Assembly (NCBI GenBank): GCA_002353575.1
Contig: DEJQ01000028.1
Location: forward strand, 1 to 27,161
DNA length: 27,161 nucleotides
Direction: 5' to 3'
From: Prevotellaceae bacterium UBA2744
Lineage (GTDB): Bacteria; Bacteroidota; Bacteroidia; Bacteroidales; Bacteroidaceae
The position numbers and the translations under genes were made by a program. This document shows, piece after piece, positions 15,565 through 24,800 of the stretch. The notes under the pieces are model-generated. The model was not told the DNA's origin, searched no databases, and saw only the letters and a list, made by a program, of their open reading frames with translations. Every line of letters starts with the position of its first letter. The first letter of the stretch is position 1.

Positions 15565-17688
15565 ATGAGAGACGAAATGAATAGCGAAATGCAGCAGTTG
15601 CAAAACGAATCTGACAATAATCAGCCAAAGCAGCAGAACAAGAAAAACGGAGAAACGCCCCAACCGCGTTTCAACCTCAGTTGGCTGTATGTGATGCTGA
15701 TTGGAGGCATACTGTATATGTACTTCTTCAACAACGAGACTGGAGCAGAAAAGAAGGTGGACTACACGGCCTTCAAGGAATACGTGCTACAGGGATATGC
15801 CAGCGATGTGGTAATCGACAAACGCGAACTCGTGTTGGAGATGTACGTAAAACGTGAATACGACCGCAAGGTATTTGGCAACGGAAATAAGACTAAGAAC
15901 AAACGTGCCGTCGAGGTCGAAATCGGTTCTGTGGAGAAAGTAGAAGAGTTTCTCGACAGCGCTCAGGCCGAGGGTCGATTTGACGGGCGAGTAGGATACA
16001 GACAATCTAATAATTTTATGTCCAACCTGATATGGCAACTTCTGCCTATGGTATTCCTCGTAGGACTCTGGCTATTCATCATGCGCAGAGTCGGTGGCGG
16101 CGGAATCATGGGTGGTAGCGTATTCAACGTCGGCAAGTCTAAAGCCCAACTCATTGAGGGCGGCGACAAGGAAGGCAAGATTACCTTCAAGGACGTAGCC
16201 GGTCAGGCTGGTGCCAAGCAGGAAGTGGAGGAGATTGTAGAATTCCTTAAAAACCCGCAGAAATACACCAACCTCGGAGGTAAGATTCCGAAGGGAGCCT
16301 TGCTGGTAGGTCCTCCGGGAACAGGTAAGACTCTGCTTGCAAAGGCTGTAGCCGGCGAAGCCGACGTACCATTCTTCTCGCTCTCCGGTTCCGAATTCGT
16401 TGAGATGTTTGTAGGTGTGGGAGCCAGTCGTGTGCGCGACCTCTTCACTCAGGCAAAGGCAAAAGCACCATGCATCATCTTCATCGATGAAATCGACGCC
16501 ATCGGTCGTGCCCGTGCCAATGCAGCTTCTATTGGAGGAAACGATGAACGCGAAAACACTCTGAATCAGTTGCTCACCGAGATGGACGGTTTTGGTACCA
16601 ACAGCGGAATCATCATCATGGCTGCTACAAACCGTGCCGACATCCTCGACAAGGCACTGCTGCGTGCCGGACGTTTCGACCGTCAGATTCATGTAGATCT
16701 CCCAGACCTCAACGAACGTAAGGAGATATTCAACGTCCACCTGCGTCCTATCAAGATTGATGAGACAGTCGATGTAGATATGCTTGCACGCCAGACACCG
16801 GGATTTTCTGGTGCCGACATAGCTAATGTATGTAACGAAGCTGCCCTGATAGCAGCCCGTCACAACAAGAAATGGGTTGACAAGCAGTGCTTCCTCGATG
16901 CCGTTGACCGTATCATCGGCGGACTGGAAAAGAAGACTAAACTGCTTACCCAGGAGGAGAAACGCACCATCGCACTCCACGAGGCAGGACACGCTACCGT
17001 CTCCTGGTTCCTGCAGTATGCCAATCCGCTGGTCAAAGTAACCATTGTTCCTCGCGGACAGGCTTTGGGTGCTGCATGGTACATGCCAGAAGAGCGACAG
17101 ATCACAACAAAGGAAGAGATTCTCGACGAGATATGTGCAACTCTTGGAGGTAGAGCTGCAGAGGAAATCTGTACGGGCAGAATATCCACAGGAGCCATGA
17201 ACGATCTGGAGACCGTGACCAAGCGTGCCTACGGAATGATTGCATATGCCGGAATGGGTGAGCATCTGCCTAACCTCTGCTATTACAACAATCAGGAATA
17301 TCAGTTCCAGAAACCATATTCCGACAAGACTGCGGAACTCATCGATGAGGATGTGAAACTGCTTATTGCACAGCAGTACAAACGTGCGAAGGAAGTAATC
17401 ATGGAACATCGCGAAGGTCATGCCCAGCTGGCACAGATACTTATCGACCGCGAGGTAATCTTTGCAGAAGACGTGGAGCGCATTTTCGGAAAGCGCCCAT
17501 GGACATCACGCACCGACGAGATACTGGCTGCCAACGAAGAGGCAGAGAAGCAGGAGCAGGAAAACGGCGAAACTGCTGCTACAGACCACAAATCAGAGAA
17601 CGAAGAAATAATCAGGAAGAAAGCCATTCAGGCTATCTTGGAAAAGGAAAAGGAAAAGGAGAAAGAACATGAAGAACCTAATCATTAG
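15565..17688 (+). CDS. ftsH: Membrane ATP-dependent zinc metalloprotease
   Basis: Hexameric membrane AAA+ protease that removes misfolded membrane proteins and short-lived regulators. The 707-residue protein has a polar N-terminal extension (1-35, Gln/Asn rich), two transmembrane segments (about 38-55 and 156-174) flanking a periplasmic domain, and the AAA domain. Walker A is GPPGTGKT (249-256), Walker B FIDEIDA (306-312), and the second region of homology spans 354-373. The pore loop is MFVGVG (281-286). Zinc ligands are His472 and His476 in HEAGH and Asp547 in STGAMNDLE. The C-terminal tail (about 650-707) is charged and repetitive, ending in KEKEKEKEHEEPNH, and its last 20 bases overlap cdsA. 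Confidence 0.97.
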   Translation: MRDEMNSEMQQLQNESDNNQPKQQNKKNGETPQPRFNLSWLYVMLIGGILYMYFFNNETGAEKKVDYTAFKEYVLQGYASDVVIDKRELVLEMYVKREYDRKVFGNGNKTKNKRAVEVEIGSVEKVEEFLDSAQAEGRFDGRVGYRQSNNFMSNLIWQLLPMVFLVGLWLFIMRRVGGGGIMGGSVFNVGKSKAQLIEGGDKEGKITFKDVAGQAGAKQEVEEIVEFLKNPQKYTNLGGKIPKGALLVGPPGTGKTLLAKAVAGEADVPFFSLSGSEFVEMFVGVGASRVRDLFTQAKAKAPCIIFIDEIDAIGRARANAASIGGNDERENTLNQLLTEMDGFGTNSGIIIMAATNRADILDKALLRAGRFDRQIHVDLPDLNERKEIFNVHLRPIKIDETVDVDMLARQTPGFSGADIANVCNEAALIAARHNKKWVDKQCFLDAVDRIIGGLEKKTKLLTQEEKRTIALHEAGHATVSWFLQYANPLVKVTIVPRGQALGAAWYMPEERQITTKEEILDEICATLGGRAAEEICTGRISTGAMNDLETVTKRAYGMIAYAGMGEHLPNLCYYNNQEYQFQKPYSDKTAELIDEDVKLLIAQQYKRAKEVIMEHREGHAQLAQILIDREVIFAEDVERIFGKRPWTSRTDEILAANEEAEKQEQENGETAATDHKSENEEIIRKKAIQAILEKEKEKEKEHEEPNH

Positions 17689-18547
17689 AGCACTCTCAGG
17701 AGTAGTGTTTGTAGTACTCCTCGTAGGATGTATCGTATCACATCCTTACGCTTTTGCAGTATTGTTTGCATGCATATCAGCACTCACAACATGGGAATTC
17801 GGTACTATAGTGAACCGGAATGCAGACCTTCAGGTAAACCGTTTCATTACCTCTGTCTCGTCAGCATATCTGTTTATCGCCGTACTGTCGTACAATGTTA
17901 ACCTGATGGATGCTACCGTATTCATCCCATACCTGATAAGTATCATGTATCTGATGATTAGCGAACTCTACTTCGACCGCAAGAACAACATTCAGAACTG
18001 GGCATTCTCACTGATGTCGCAGATGTACATCGCCCTACCCTTTGCCCTTCTGAACACCATGTCGTTTATCAATATGCCGGACTCCTGTTTCCTGCCGCAA
18101 TTGGTTTACTACTATTGGTATCCGCTGGCATTGTTCATATTCCTCTGGTCAAGCGACACAGGTGCATACTGCTTCGGCAGTCTCTTTGGCAAGAACCGGC
18201 TCTTCCCACGCATCTCTCCCAAGAAATCATGGGAGGGCAGCATCGGCGGAGCAATCGTAGCAATCGCTGCATCGCAGATTATCGCTACATATATCCCGTT
18301 CTGCGCAGGTGTGGCAGAAGTCAACTCACGCATCGTTTGGTGCGGCTTCGCCATTACCGTAGTGATATTCGGCACATGGGGCGACCTCGTCGAATCTCTA
18401 CTGAAGCGCCGGCTCGGCATCAAAGATTCAGGCAACATAATCCCTGGTCACGGAGGTATGCTCGACCGCTTCGACTCCTCTCTCATGGCCATCCCGGCTG
18501 TTGTCATCTACATCTACACGGTCATCCAGTATCTCGTGCAGCAATAA
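17669..18547 (+). CDS. cdsA: Phosphatidate cytidylyltransferase (CDP-diacylglycerol synthase)
   Basis: Inner-membrane enzyme that makes CDP-diacylglycerol from CTP and phosphatidic acid, the branch point of phospholipid synthesis. The 292-residue protein has about eight hydrophobic segments. The family signature spans 243-269: SLLKRRLGIKDS, then PGHGGMLDRFD with Asp266 and Asp269. The preceding WSSDTGAYCFGSLFGKN (160-176) and PKKSWEG (184-190) are also typical. The ATG at 17669 lies within the last 20 bases of ftsH, so the two are probably translationally coupled. Confidence 0.95.
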   Translation: MKNLIIRALSGVVFVVLLVGCIVSHPYAFAVLFACISALTTWEFGTIVNRNADLQVNRFITSVSSAYLFIAVLSYNVNLMDATVFIPYLISIMYLMISELYFDRKNNIQNWAFSLMSQMYIALPFALLNTMSFINMPDSCFLPQLVYYYWYPLALFIFLWSSDTGAYCFGSLFGKNRLFPRISPKKSWEGSIGGAIVAIAASQIIATYIPFCAGVAEVNSRIVWCGFAITVVIFGTWGDLVESLLKRRLGIKDSGNIIPGHGGMLDRFDSSLMAIPAVVIYIYTVIQYLVQQ

Positions 18548-18595
18548 ACACAGAAAATCGAAAAAAAATCATTTATACATTATCTATTAAATATT

Positions 18596-20419
18596 ATGAC
18601 TGATATTAAGAACCCCACTGAGGAGCCATTGGAGTCACCAAAGGCTGAAGAAACAACAGAAATGGCTGCTGAAATCACTGCAGAGACAGTCACTGAAGAA
18701 CCTCAGGCAGAAACCTCAACTACATCCGTACAGTATCAAAACACCAAAGAAGTGCTTGCACGCTTAAAGCAGATTGCTGAGAGCAAGGAGGAGTCAACCC
18801 GCCAGGAGCTCGACCTGCTGAAGAGTGTATTCTACAGACTTCACAAGCAGGATATTGAGGATGCATACAAAGCGTGGATTGACGGTGGCGGCACTCCTGA
18901 GGAGTACGTTCCGGCAGAGAACAACGACGAGGCTGAGTTCAAAGCTCAGATGGCTATAATCAAGGAGAATCGTGCCGAGATTGCCAAGAAGCAAGAGGCT
19001 GAACGCGAAGCCAACTACGAGAAGAAACTGAGTATAATCGACAAGATCAAGGCATTCATCGACAGTCCCGATGATGTCAACAAAGTATATAATGACTTCA
19101 AGCAACTCCAGCAGCAGTGGAACGAGATTAAGGAAGTGCCTGCAGAGAAAGCAACAGAACTGTGGAAGAACTTCCAGCAGGTCGTTGAACAGTACTACGA
19201 CACTCTGAAACTCAACAACGAATTGCGAGCTTACGACTTCAAGAAGAACCTTGAGCTGAAGACAGCCCTTATCGAGGCTGCCGAGAAACTGAAGGAGAAC
19301 GACGACGTGATTGCCGCCTTCAGAAAACTGCAGCAGCTGCATGCAGAATTCCGTGAAATCGGACCTGTTGCCAGCGAACTGCGTGAAGACATCTGGAATC
19401 GCTTCAAGGAGGCATCGAGCGTCATCAATAAGAAGCACCACGAATACTTCGAAGCCCGCAAGGAGCAGGAAGAAGAGAATCTGAAGAAGAAGACTGAAAT
19501 CTGCGAAAAGATAGAATCTATCGACACTACAGAGCTGAAGACCTTTGCACAGTGGAACGAGAAGAGCGAAGAAATCACACAGTTACAGGCAGAGTGGAAG
19601 ACCATAGGTTTTGCTCCGCAGAAGATGAATGTGAAGATATTCGAGCGTTTCCGTGCAGCCTGCGACAAGTTCTTCAAGGAAAAGGCAGAATACTTCCAGA
19701 GTGTCAGAAGCAGTCTGAACGAGAACTACGAAGCGAAACTTGCGCTTGTAGAAAAGGCCGAATCGCTCAAGGACAGTACTGCATGGAAGGAGACAAGCGA
19801 CATTCTCATCGATCTGCAGAAGAAATGGCGCGAAATCGGTACCGTACCAAAGAAATACAGCGATCAGATCTGGCAGCGCTTCAACGCAGCCTGCGATGCT
19901 TTCTTCGAGGCAAAGAAAGAAGCCGGAGCCGACACTCGTTCCGAGCAGCAGGAGAATCTGGAGAAGAAGAAAGCTATCATCGAACGCCTTGCAGCCATCG
20001 ACCCGGGCAATCTTGAGGGAGAACTGCGCGAGCAGCTTCGTGCAGCACAGCAGGAATGGAACGAGATAGGTCATGTGCCGTTCAAAGAGAAAGACAAGAT
20101 ATACAAGCAGTTCCGTGAGCAGATGGATCGTCTCTACGGTGCAGCCAGCGAGAATGCTACCCGCCGTCGTGTCAACAACTTCAAGAATGCGCTGAAGAAC
20201 GGTGGCGGCGACAAACTGCGCGACAAACTGGTGCGTCAGCTTGAGATTCTGAAGAACGAGATAAAGACTTACGAGAACAACCTCGGATTCCTTAACCTTT
20301 CCAGCAAGTCGAAAAGCGGCAACGCCCTGGTCGAGGAACTCAACCGTAAGGTAGATAAGCTGAAATCGGACCTTGAAGAGGTAAAGGCAAAGATAGCTGC
20401 TATTGATGAGAATGAATAA
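18596..20419 (+). CDS. DUF349 repeat protein
   Basis: A 607-residue highly charged, helical protein made of five DUF349 repeats. The repeat landmark, an aromatic residue with x-x-I before a Val/Ala-Pro turn, occurs at WNEIKEVP (175), FREIGPVA (252), WKTIGFAP (334), WREIGTVP (411) and WNEIGHVP (488), a spacing of 77, 82, 77 and 77 residues. Each is followed by a Trp/Ile-x-x-Phe helix, for example WQRFNAACDAFF. The N-terminus (1-45) is acidic and Thr/Glu-rich, and the C-terminus (about 520-607) is a basic stretch and a final coiled coil. No membrane segment. The family's role in Bacteroidetes is not established; it is placed between cdsA and pyrB with no visible functional link. Confidence 0.9.
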   Translation: MTDIKNPTEEPLESPKAEETTEMAAEITAETVTEEPQAETSTTSVQYQNTKEVLARLKQIAESKEESTRQELDLLKSVFYRLHKQDIEDAYKAWIDGGGTPEEYVPAENNDEAEFKAQMAIIKENRAEIAKKQEAEREANYEKKLSIIDKIKAFIDSPDDVNKVYNDFKQLQQQWNEIKEVPAEKATELWKNFQQVVEQYYDTLKLNNELRAYDFKKNLELKTALIEAAEKLKENDDVIAAFRKLQQLHAEFREIGPVASELREDIWNRFKEASSVINKKHHEYFEARKEQEEENLKKKTEICEKIESIDTTELKTFAQWNEKSEEITQLQAEWKTIGFAPQKMNVKIFERFRAACDKFFKEKAEYFQSVRSSLNENYEAKLALVEKAESLKDSTAWKETSDILIDLQKKWREIGTVPKKYSDQIWQRFNAACDAFFEAKKEAGADTRSEQQENLEKKKAIIERLAAIDPGNLEGELREQLRAAQQEWNEIGHVPFKEKDKIYKQFREQMDRLYGAASENATRRRVNNFKNALKNGGGDKLRDKLVRQLEILKNEIKTYENNLGFLNLSSKSKSGNALVEELNRKVDKLKSDLEEVKAKIAAIDENE

Positions 20420-20433
20420 AAAACGTGACGACA

Positions 20434-21375
20434 ATGGAAAATAAAAGTATCGTTTCGATAGCTGCATATTCAAAAGAGAAGATCCAGTACCTTCTCGATA
20501 TGGCTGCAGAATTTGAGGCAAACCCCAACCGGAAGTTCCTTGAAGGCAAGGTTGTGGCTACCCTGTTCTTCGAACCTTCCACCCGCACCCGTCTCAGTTT
20601 CGAGACGGCAGCCAACCGTCTGGGAGCGCGCGTCATCGGATTCTCCGACCCGAAGGCAACGAGTTCGTCGAAGGGTGAGACCCTGAAGGATACCATTAAG
20701 ATGGTGAGCAACTATGCCGACGTAATCGTCATGCGCCACTATCTCGAAGGAGCAGCACAGTATGCCAGCGAAGTTACCGACGTGCCAATCATCAACGCCG
20801 GAGACGGAAGCAACCTGCACCCGTCGCAGACCATGCTCGACCTCTACTCTATCTACAAGACTCAGGGCACACTCGAGAACCTCAACATATTCATGGTAGG
20901 CGACCTGAAGTATGGCCGTACCATCCACTCCCTGCTCATGTCGATGCGCAAGTACAACCCTACATTCACCTTCATAGCTCCGAAAGAGCTGGAGATGCCC
21001 GAGGAGTACAAGCTATACTGCAAGGAGAACAATATAAAGTATGTGGAACGTCAGGATTTCGACGAGAACACCCTCGCCGACTGCGACATTCTCTACATGA
21101 CTCGTGTTCAGCGCGAACGTTTCTCCGACCTGATGGAATATGAGCGTGTGAAGGATGCCTACATACTGAAGGCTGACATGCTGGGCAAGTGCAAGCCCAA
21201 CATGAAGATACTTCACCCGCTGCCACGCGTCAACGAAATAGAATACGATGTAGATGACAGCCCGCACGCATACTACTTCCAGCAGGCACAGAACGGGCTC
21301 TATGCCCGCGAAGCCCTGATCTGCGACGTATTAGGTATAACTCTTGAAGACATAAAGAAATATGGAACAAAATAA
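20434..21375 (+). CDS. pyrB: Aspartate carbamoyltransferase, catalytic subunit
   Basis: Catalyses the first committed step of pyrimidine synthesis, carbamoyl phosphate plus aspartate to carbamoyl aspartate. From the ATG at 20434 the protein has 313 residues, normal for the family. FEPSTRTRLSFE (46-57) is the carbamoyl-phosphate site and SSSKGETL (77-84) supplies the mobile-loop lysine (Lys80). HPLPRVNEI (about 261-269) belongs to the aspartate site. A GTG at 20425 would add three residues and is less likely. The stop codon overlaps pyrI by 14 bases, consistent with a pyrB-pyrI catalytic/regulatory pair. No attenuator is visible in the short 14-base gap before it. Confidence 0.96.
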   Translation: MENKSIVSIAAYSKEKIQYLLDMAAEFEANPNRKFLEGKVVATLFFEPSTRTRLSFETAANRLGARVIGFSDPKATSSSKGETLKDTIKMVSNYADVIVMRHYLEGAAQYASEVTDVPIINAGDGSNLHPSQTMLDLYSIYKTQGTLENLNIFMVGDLKYGRTIHSLLMSMRKYNPTFTFIAPKELEMPEEYKLYCKENNIKYVERQDFDENTLADCDILYMTRVQRERFSDLMEYERVKDAYILKADMLGKCKPNMKILHPLPRVNEIEYDVDDSPHAYYFQQAQNGLYAREALICDVLGITLEDIKKYGTK

Positions 21376-21820
21376 AGAACAAATGATGGTGGCAGCCCTG
21401 GAGAATGGTTCTGTAATCGACCATATTCCTACCGACAAGCTCTTCACGATCGTCCAGCTGCTACAACTCGATAAGTTCAACAACGAAGTCATCATCGCCA
21501 ACAACCTCGGCAGCAAGGTGATGAACAGGAAGGGACTCATCAAGATAAGCGAGAAATTCTTCACCGAAGACGAAATAAGCCAGCTGGCTGTCGTTTGTCC
21601 GAAGATAAAGCTCACTGTCATCCGTAACTACAAGGTAGTGGAGAAGCGTGAAATCAACCTGCCCGAGACACTTATCAACATTGTGAAATGTGCCAACCCT
21701 GTGTGCATCACCAACAACGAGCCGATGCACACATACTTCAACATTCACAATGCCACACGCACGGCAAAGTGCCGTTACTGTGGCAAAGAACAATCATTAG
21801 ACAACATTAAACTGAAATAA
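21362..21820 (+). CDS. pyrI: Aspartate carbamoyltransferase, regulatory subunit
   Basis: Allosteric subunit of the PyrB-PyrI enzyme that binds nucleotides and a structural zinc. The 152-residue protein contains an N-terminal allosteric domain (about 1-100) and a zinc domain with Cys110, Cys115, Cys137 and Cys140 (KCANPVCITN and AKCRYCGKE), equal in spacing to the E. coli CX4C and CX2C pairs. The start overlaps the end of pyrB by 14 bases and it ends 4 bases before ileS. Its presence implies feedback control at the protein level. Confidence 0.95.
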   Translation: MEQNKEQMMVAALENGSVIDHIPTDKLFTIVQLLQLDKFNNEVIIANNLGSKVMNRKGLIKISEKFFTEDEISQLAVVCPKIKLTVIRNYKVVEKREINLPETLINIVKCANPVCITNNEPMHTYFNIHNATRTAKCRYCGKEQSLDNIKLK

Positions 21821-21824
21821 GACG

Positions 21825-24800
21825 ATGAAATTTACCGAACGCACAAAGCTGAACCTGAACGAGGTGAATGCCGAAGTGTTGAAATATTGGAACACGGAGG
21901 ATGTGTTCCACAAGAGCATAACAGAACGTGAAGGCTATCCTTCATTTATCTTCTACGAAGGTCCCCCATCAGCCAATGGCCACCCGGGCATCCACCACGT
22001 CATGGGACGTACCATCAAGGACACCTTCTGCCGTTTCAAGACCATGAAGGGATTCCAGGTGAAGCGTAAAGCCGGATGGGACACCCACGGACTGCCCGTC
22101 GAGCTGTCGGTCGAGAAGGAACTGGGCATCACAAAGGAAGACATAGGCAAGAAGATCAGCGTTGACGACTACAACAACGCCTGCCGCAAGAATGTGATGA
22201 TGTACACGAGCGAGTGGACCGACCTTTCCCAGAAGATGGGATATTGGGTAGATCTCGAAAATCCGTACATCACCTACGACAATAAATACATCGAATCGCT
22301 GTGGTACCTGCTCAAGCAGCTCTACAACAAGGGTCTGCTCTACAAGGGATACACCATCCAGCCCTACTCTCCCGCTGCCGGCACCGGACTCTCCAGCCAC
22401 GAGCTCAACCAACCTGGTTGCTATCGTGACGTGAAAGACACCACCGTCACAGCTCAGTTCCGGGTAGTGAAAGGTTCACTTGACTCTAAACTCTCTGCTC
22501 TGAACTCCACTCTTCCGCTCTACATACTCGCCTGGACCACTACTCCATGGACTCTGCCGTCAAACACAGCCCTCTGTGTCGGTCCGAAGATAGACTATGT
22601 GGCAGTTCAGGGTAAGAATCCATATACTGATGAAGAAGCAGTATATATCATCGCCGAGGCTCGTCTTTCTTCCTATTTCCAGGCGACAGACGAAGAACCT
22701 CTGAAGATTCTGTGGAAAGGCACAGGTCTGGATTTGGTCGGAATCCGATACGAGCAGCTCATGCCTTGGGTAAAGCCCTGCGCACTTGAGAACGACCAGA
22801 TCGTAGTGAAGGAATCGGAAGCCTTCCGTGTCATCCCGGGCGACTACGTCACTACCGAGGACGGTACCGGTATTGTCCACATCGCTCCTACCTTCGGTGC
22901 CGACGACGCCAAGGTAGCCAAGGATGCCGGCATACCATCGCTCTTCATCATCGACAAGGCTGGCGACACCCGTCCTATGGTCGATTTCCAGGGTAAATAC
23001 TTCGTAAAGGACGACATCGACCCTGAATTCCTCCGTCTTTGCGTCAACGACAGCTACTGGAAGCATTCGGGCGACTACGTGAAGAACGCCTACGATCCCA
23101 AGTACAACCAGGGCGGAAAATACGACGAGAAGGCAGCCAACAAAGACATGGACCTCAACGTCGTCATCTGTCTGGAGATGAAGGAAGAGGGTACAGCCTT
23201 CAAGATTGAGAAGCACGTGCACAACTACCCGCACTGCTGGCGTACCGACAAGCCCGTGCTCTACTACCCGCTCGACTCGTGGTTCATCCGTTCTACGGCA
23301 AAGAAAGACCGTATGTTCGAACTGAACAAGACCATACAGTGGAAACCGGAAAGCACAGGCACGGGCCGCTTCGGCAAGTGGCTTGAGAACCTCAACGACT
23401 GGAACCTCTCCCGTTCCCGCTACTGGGGCACTCCGCTGCCTATCTGGCGCAACCGCGACACTCGCGAGGAAATCTGTATCGGCAGCATCGAGGAGCTTTA
23501 TGCAGAGATTGAGAAGGCGGTCAAGGCAGGTGTGATGCCAAGCAATCCGCTCAAGGACAAAGGATTCGTTCCGGGCGATATGTCAAAGGAGAACTACGAC
23601 AGGATCGACCTCCACCGTCCTTATGTTGACGACATCAAGCTCGTTTCCGACAGTGGCAATGTGCTCGTTCGCGAGCTCGACCTCATCGACGTGTGGTTCG
23701 ATTCCGGTGCCATGCCTTATGCTCAGGTACACTATCCGTTTGAGAACAAAGAACTCATCGAGAACGGCACAGCCTTCCCTGCAAACTTCATTGCCGAGGG
23801 TGTTGACCAGACTCGCGGCTGGTTCTTCACGCTCCATGCCATCGCGACTATGGTGTTCGATTCGGTTGCATACAAGGCCGTCATCTCCAACGGACTCGTG
23901 CTCGACAAGAACGGCATCAAGATGTCGAAGCGTCTGGGCAACGTCATCAATCCGTTCGAGTGCATCCAGCAGTTCGGAGCCGATGCAGTGCGCTGGTACA
24001 TGATTACCAACTCCTCTCCCTGGGACAACCTCTCGTTCGACCCCGAGGGTGTCAAGGAAGTCACCAGCCAGTTCTTCATCAAGCTGCAGCAGGCATACTC
24101 GTTCTTCACGATGTATGCCAACGTAGATGGATTCCAGTACAAGGAAGCCGACGTGCCCTACGAGGAGCGTCCCGACTTCGACCGCTGGCTACTCTCCGAG
24201 CTCAACACGCTGACGAAGAACGTGGAGGAATACCTGAACGACTACGACCCCACCCCTGCGGGCCGACTCATCCAGGCATTCGTCATCGACAAGCTCTCCA
24301 ACTGGTACATCCGTCTGAACAAGGCGCGTTTCTGGAGCGGCGAGATGACCGCCGACAAGCTCTCTGCCTACCAGACTCTCTACATCTGTCTGGAGACCCT
24401 GAGCCGGCTCATCGCACCGATTGCTCCGTTCTATGCCGACCAGCTCTTCCTCGACCTCAATGCCGTCACGGGCAAAGACACCTCGAAGAGCGTGCACCTT
24501 GCTAAATACCCTGCATGGGATGCATCGCAGATCGACACCGACCTCGAACAGGCAATGGAGGCAGCCATGAAGGTCACTTCCATGGGACTCTCCATCCGCA
24601 AGAAGGTGAAGATACCTGTAATCCAGGCACTCGGCGCACTTGCCATTCCCGACACCGATCCTGAACTCAGCAAGAACATCAACCGCATGAAGTCAATCAT
24701 CACCAAGGAGGTGAACGTCAAGGAGCTTCAGCTTATGGACGGCGGACTGCTCACGAAGAGTGTGAAATGCGACTTCCGCGTGATGGGAAAGAAATACGGC

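Noticed and set aside
16072..17421. 449-residue minus-strand frame antisense to ftsH
   Set aside because: It lies wholly opposite the AAA and protease domains of ftsH and results from their codon bias.
19583..20521. 312-residue minus-strand frame antisense to the DUF349 gene
   Set aside because: The Leu/Phe-rich sequence is what is expected opposite Glu/Lys-rich helical repeats.
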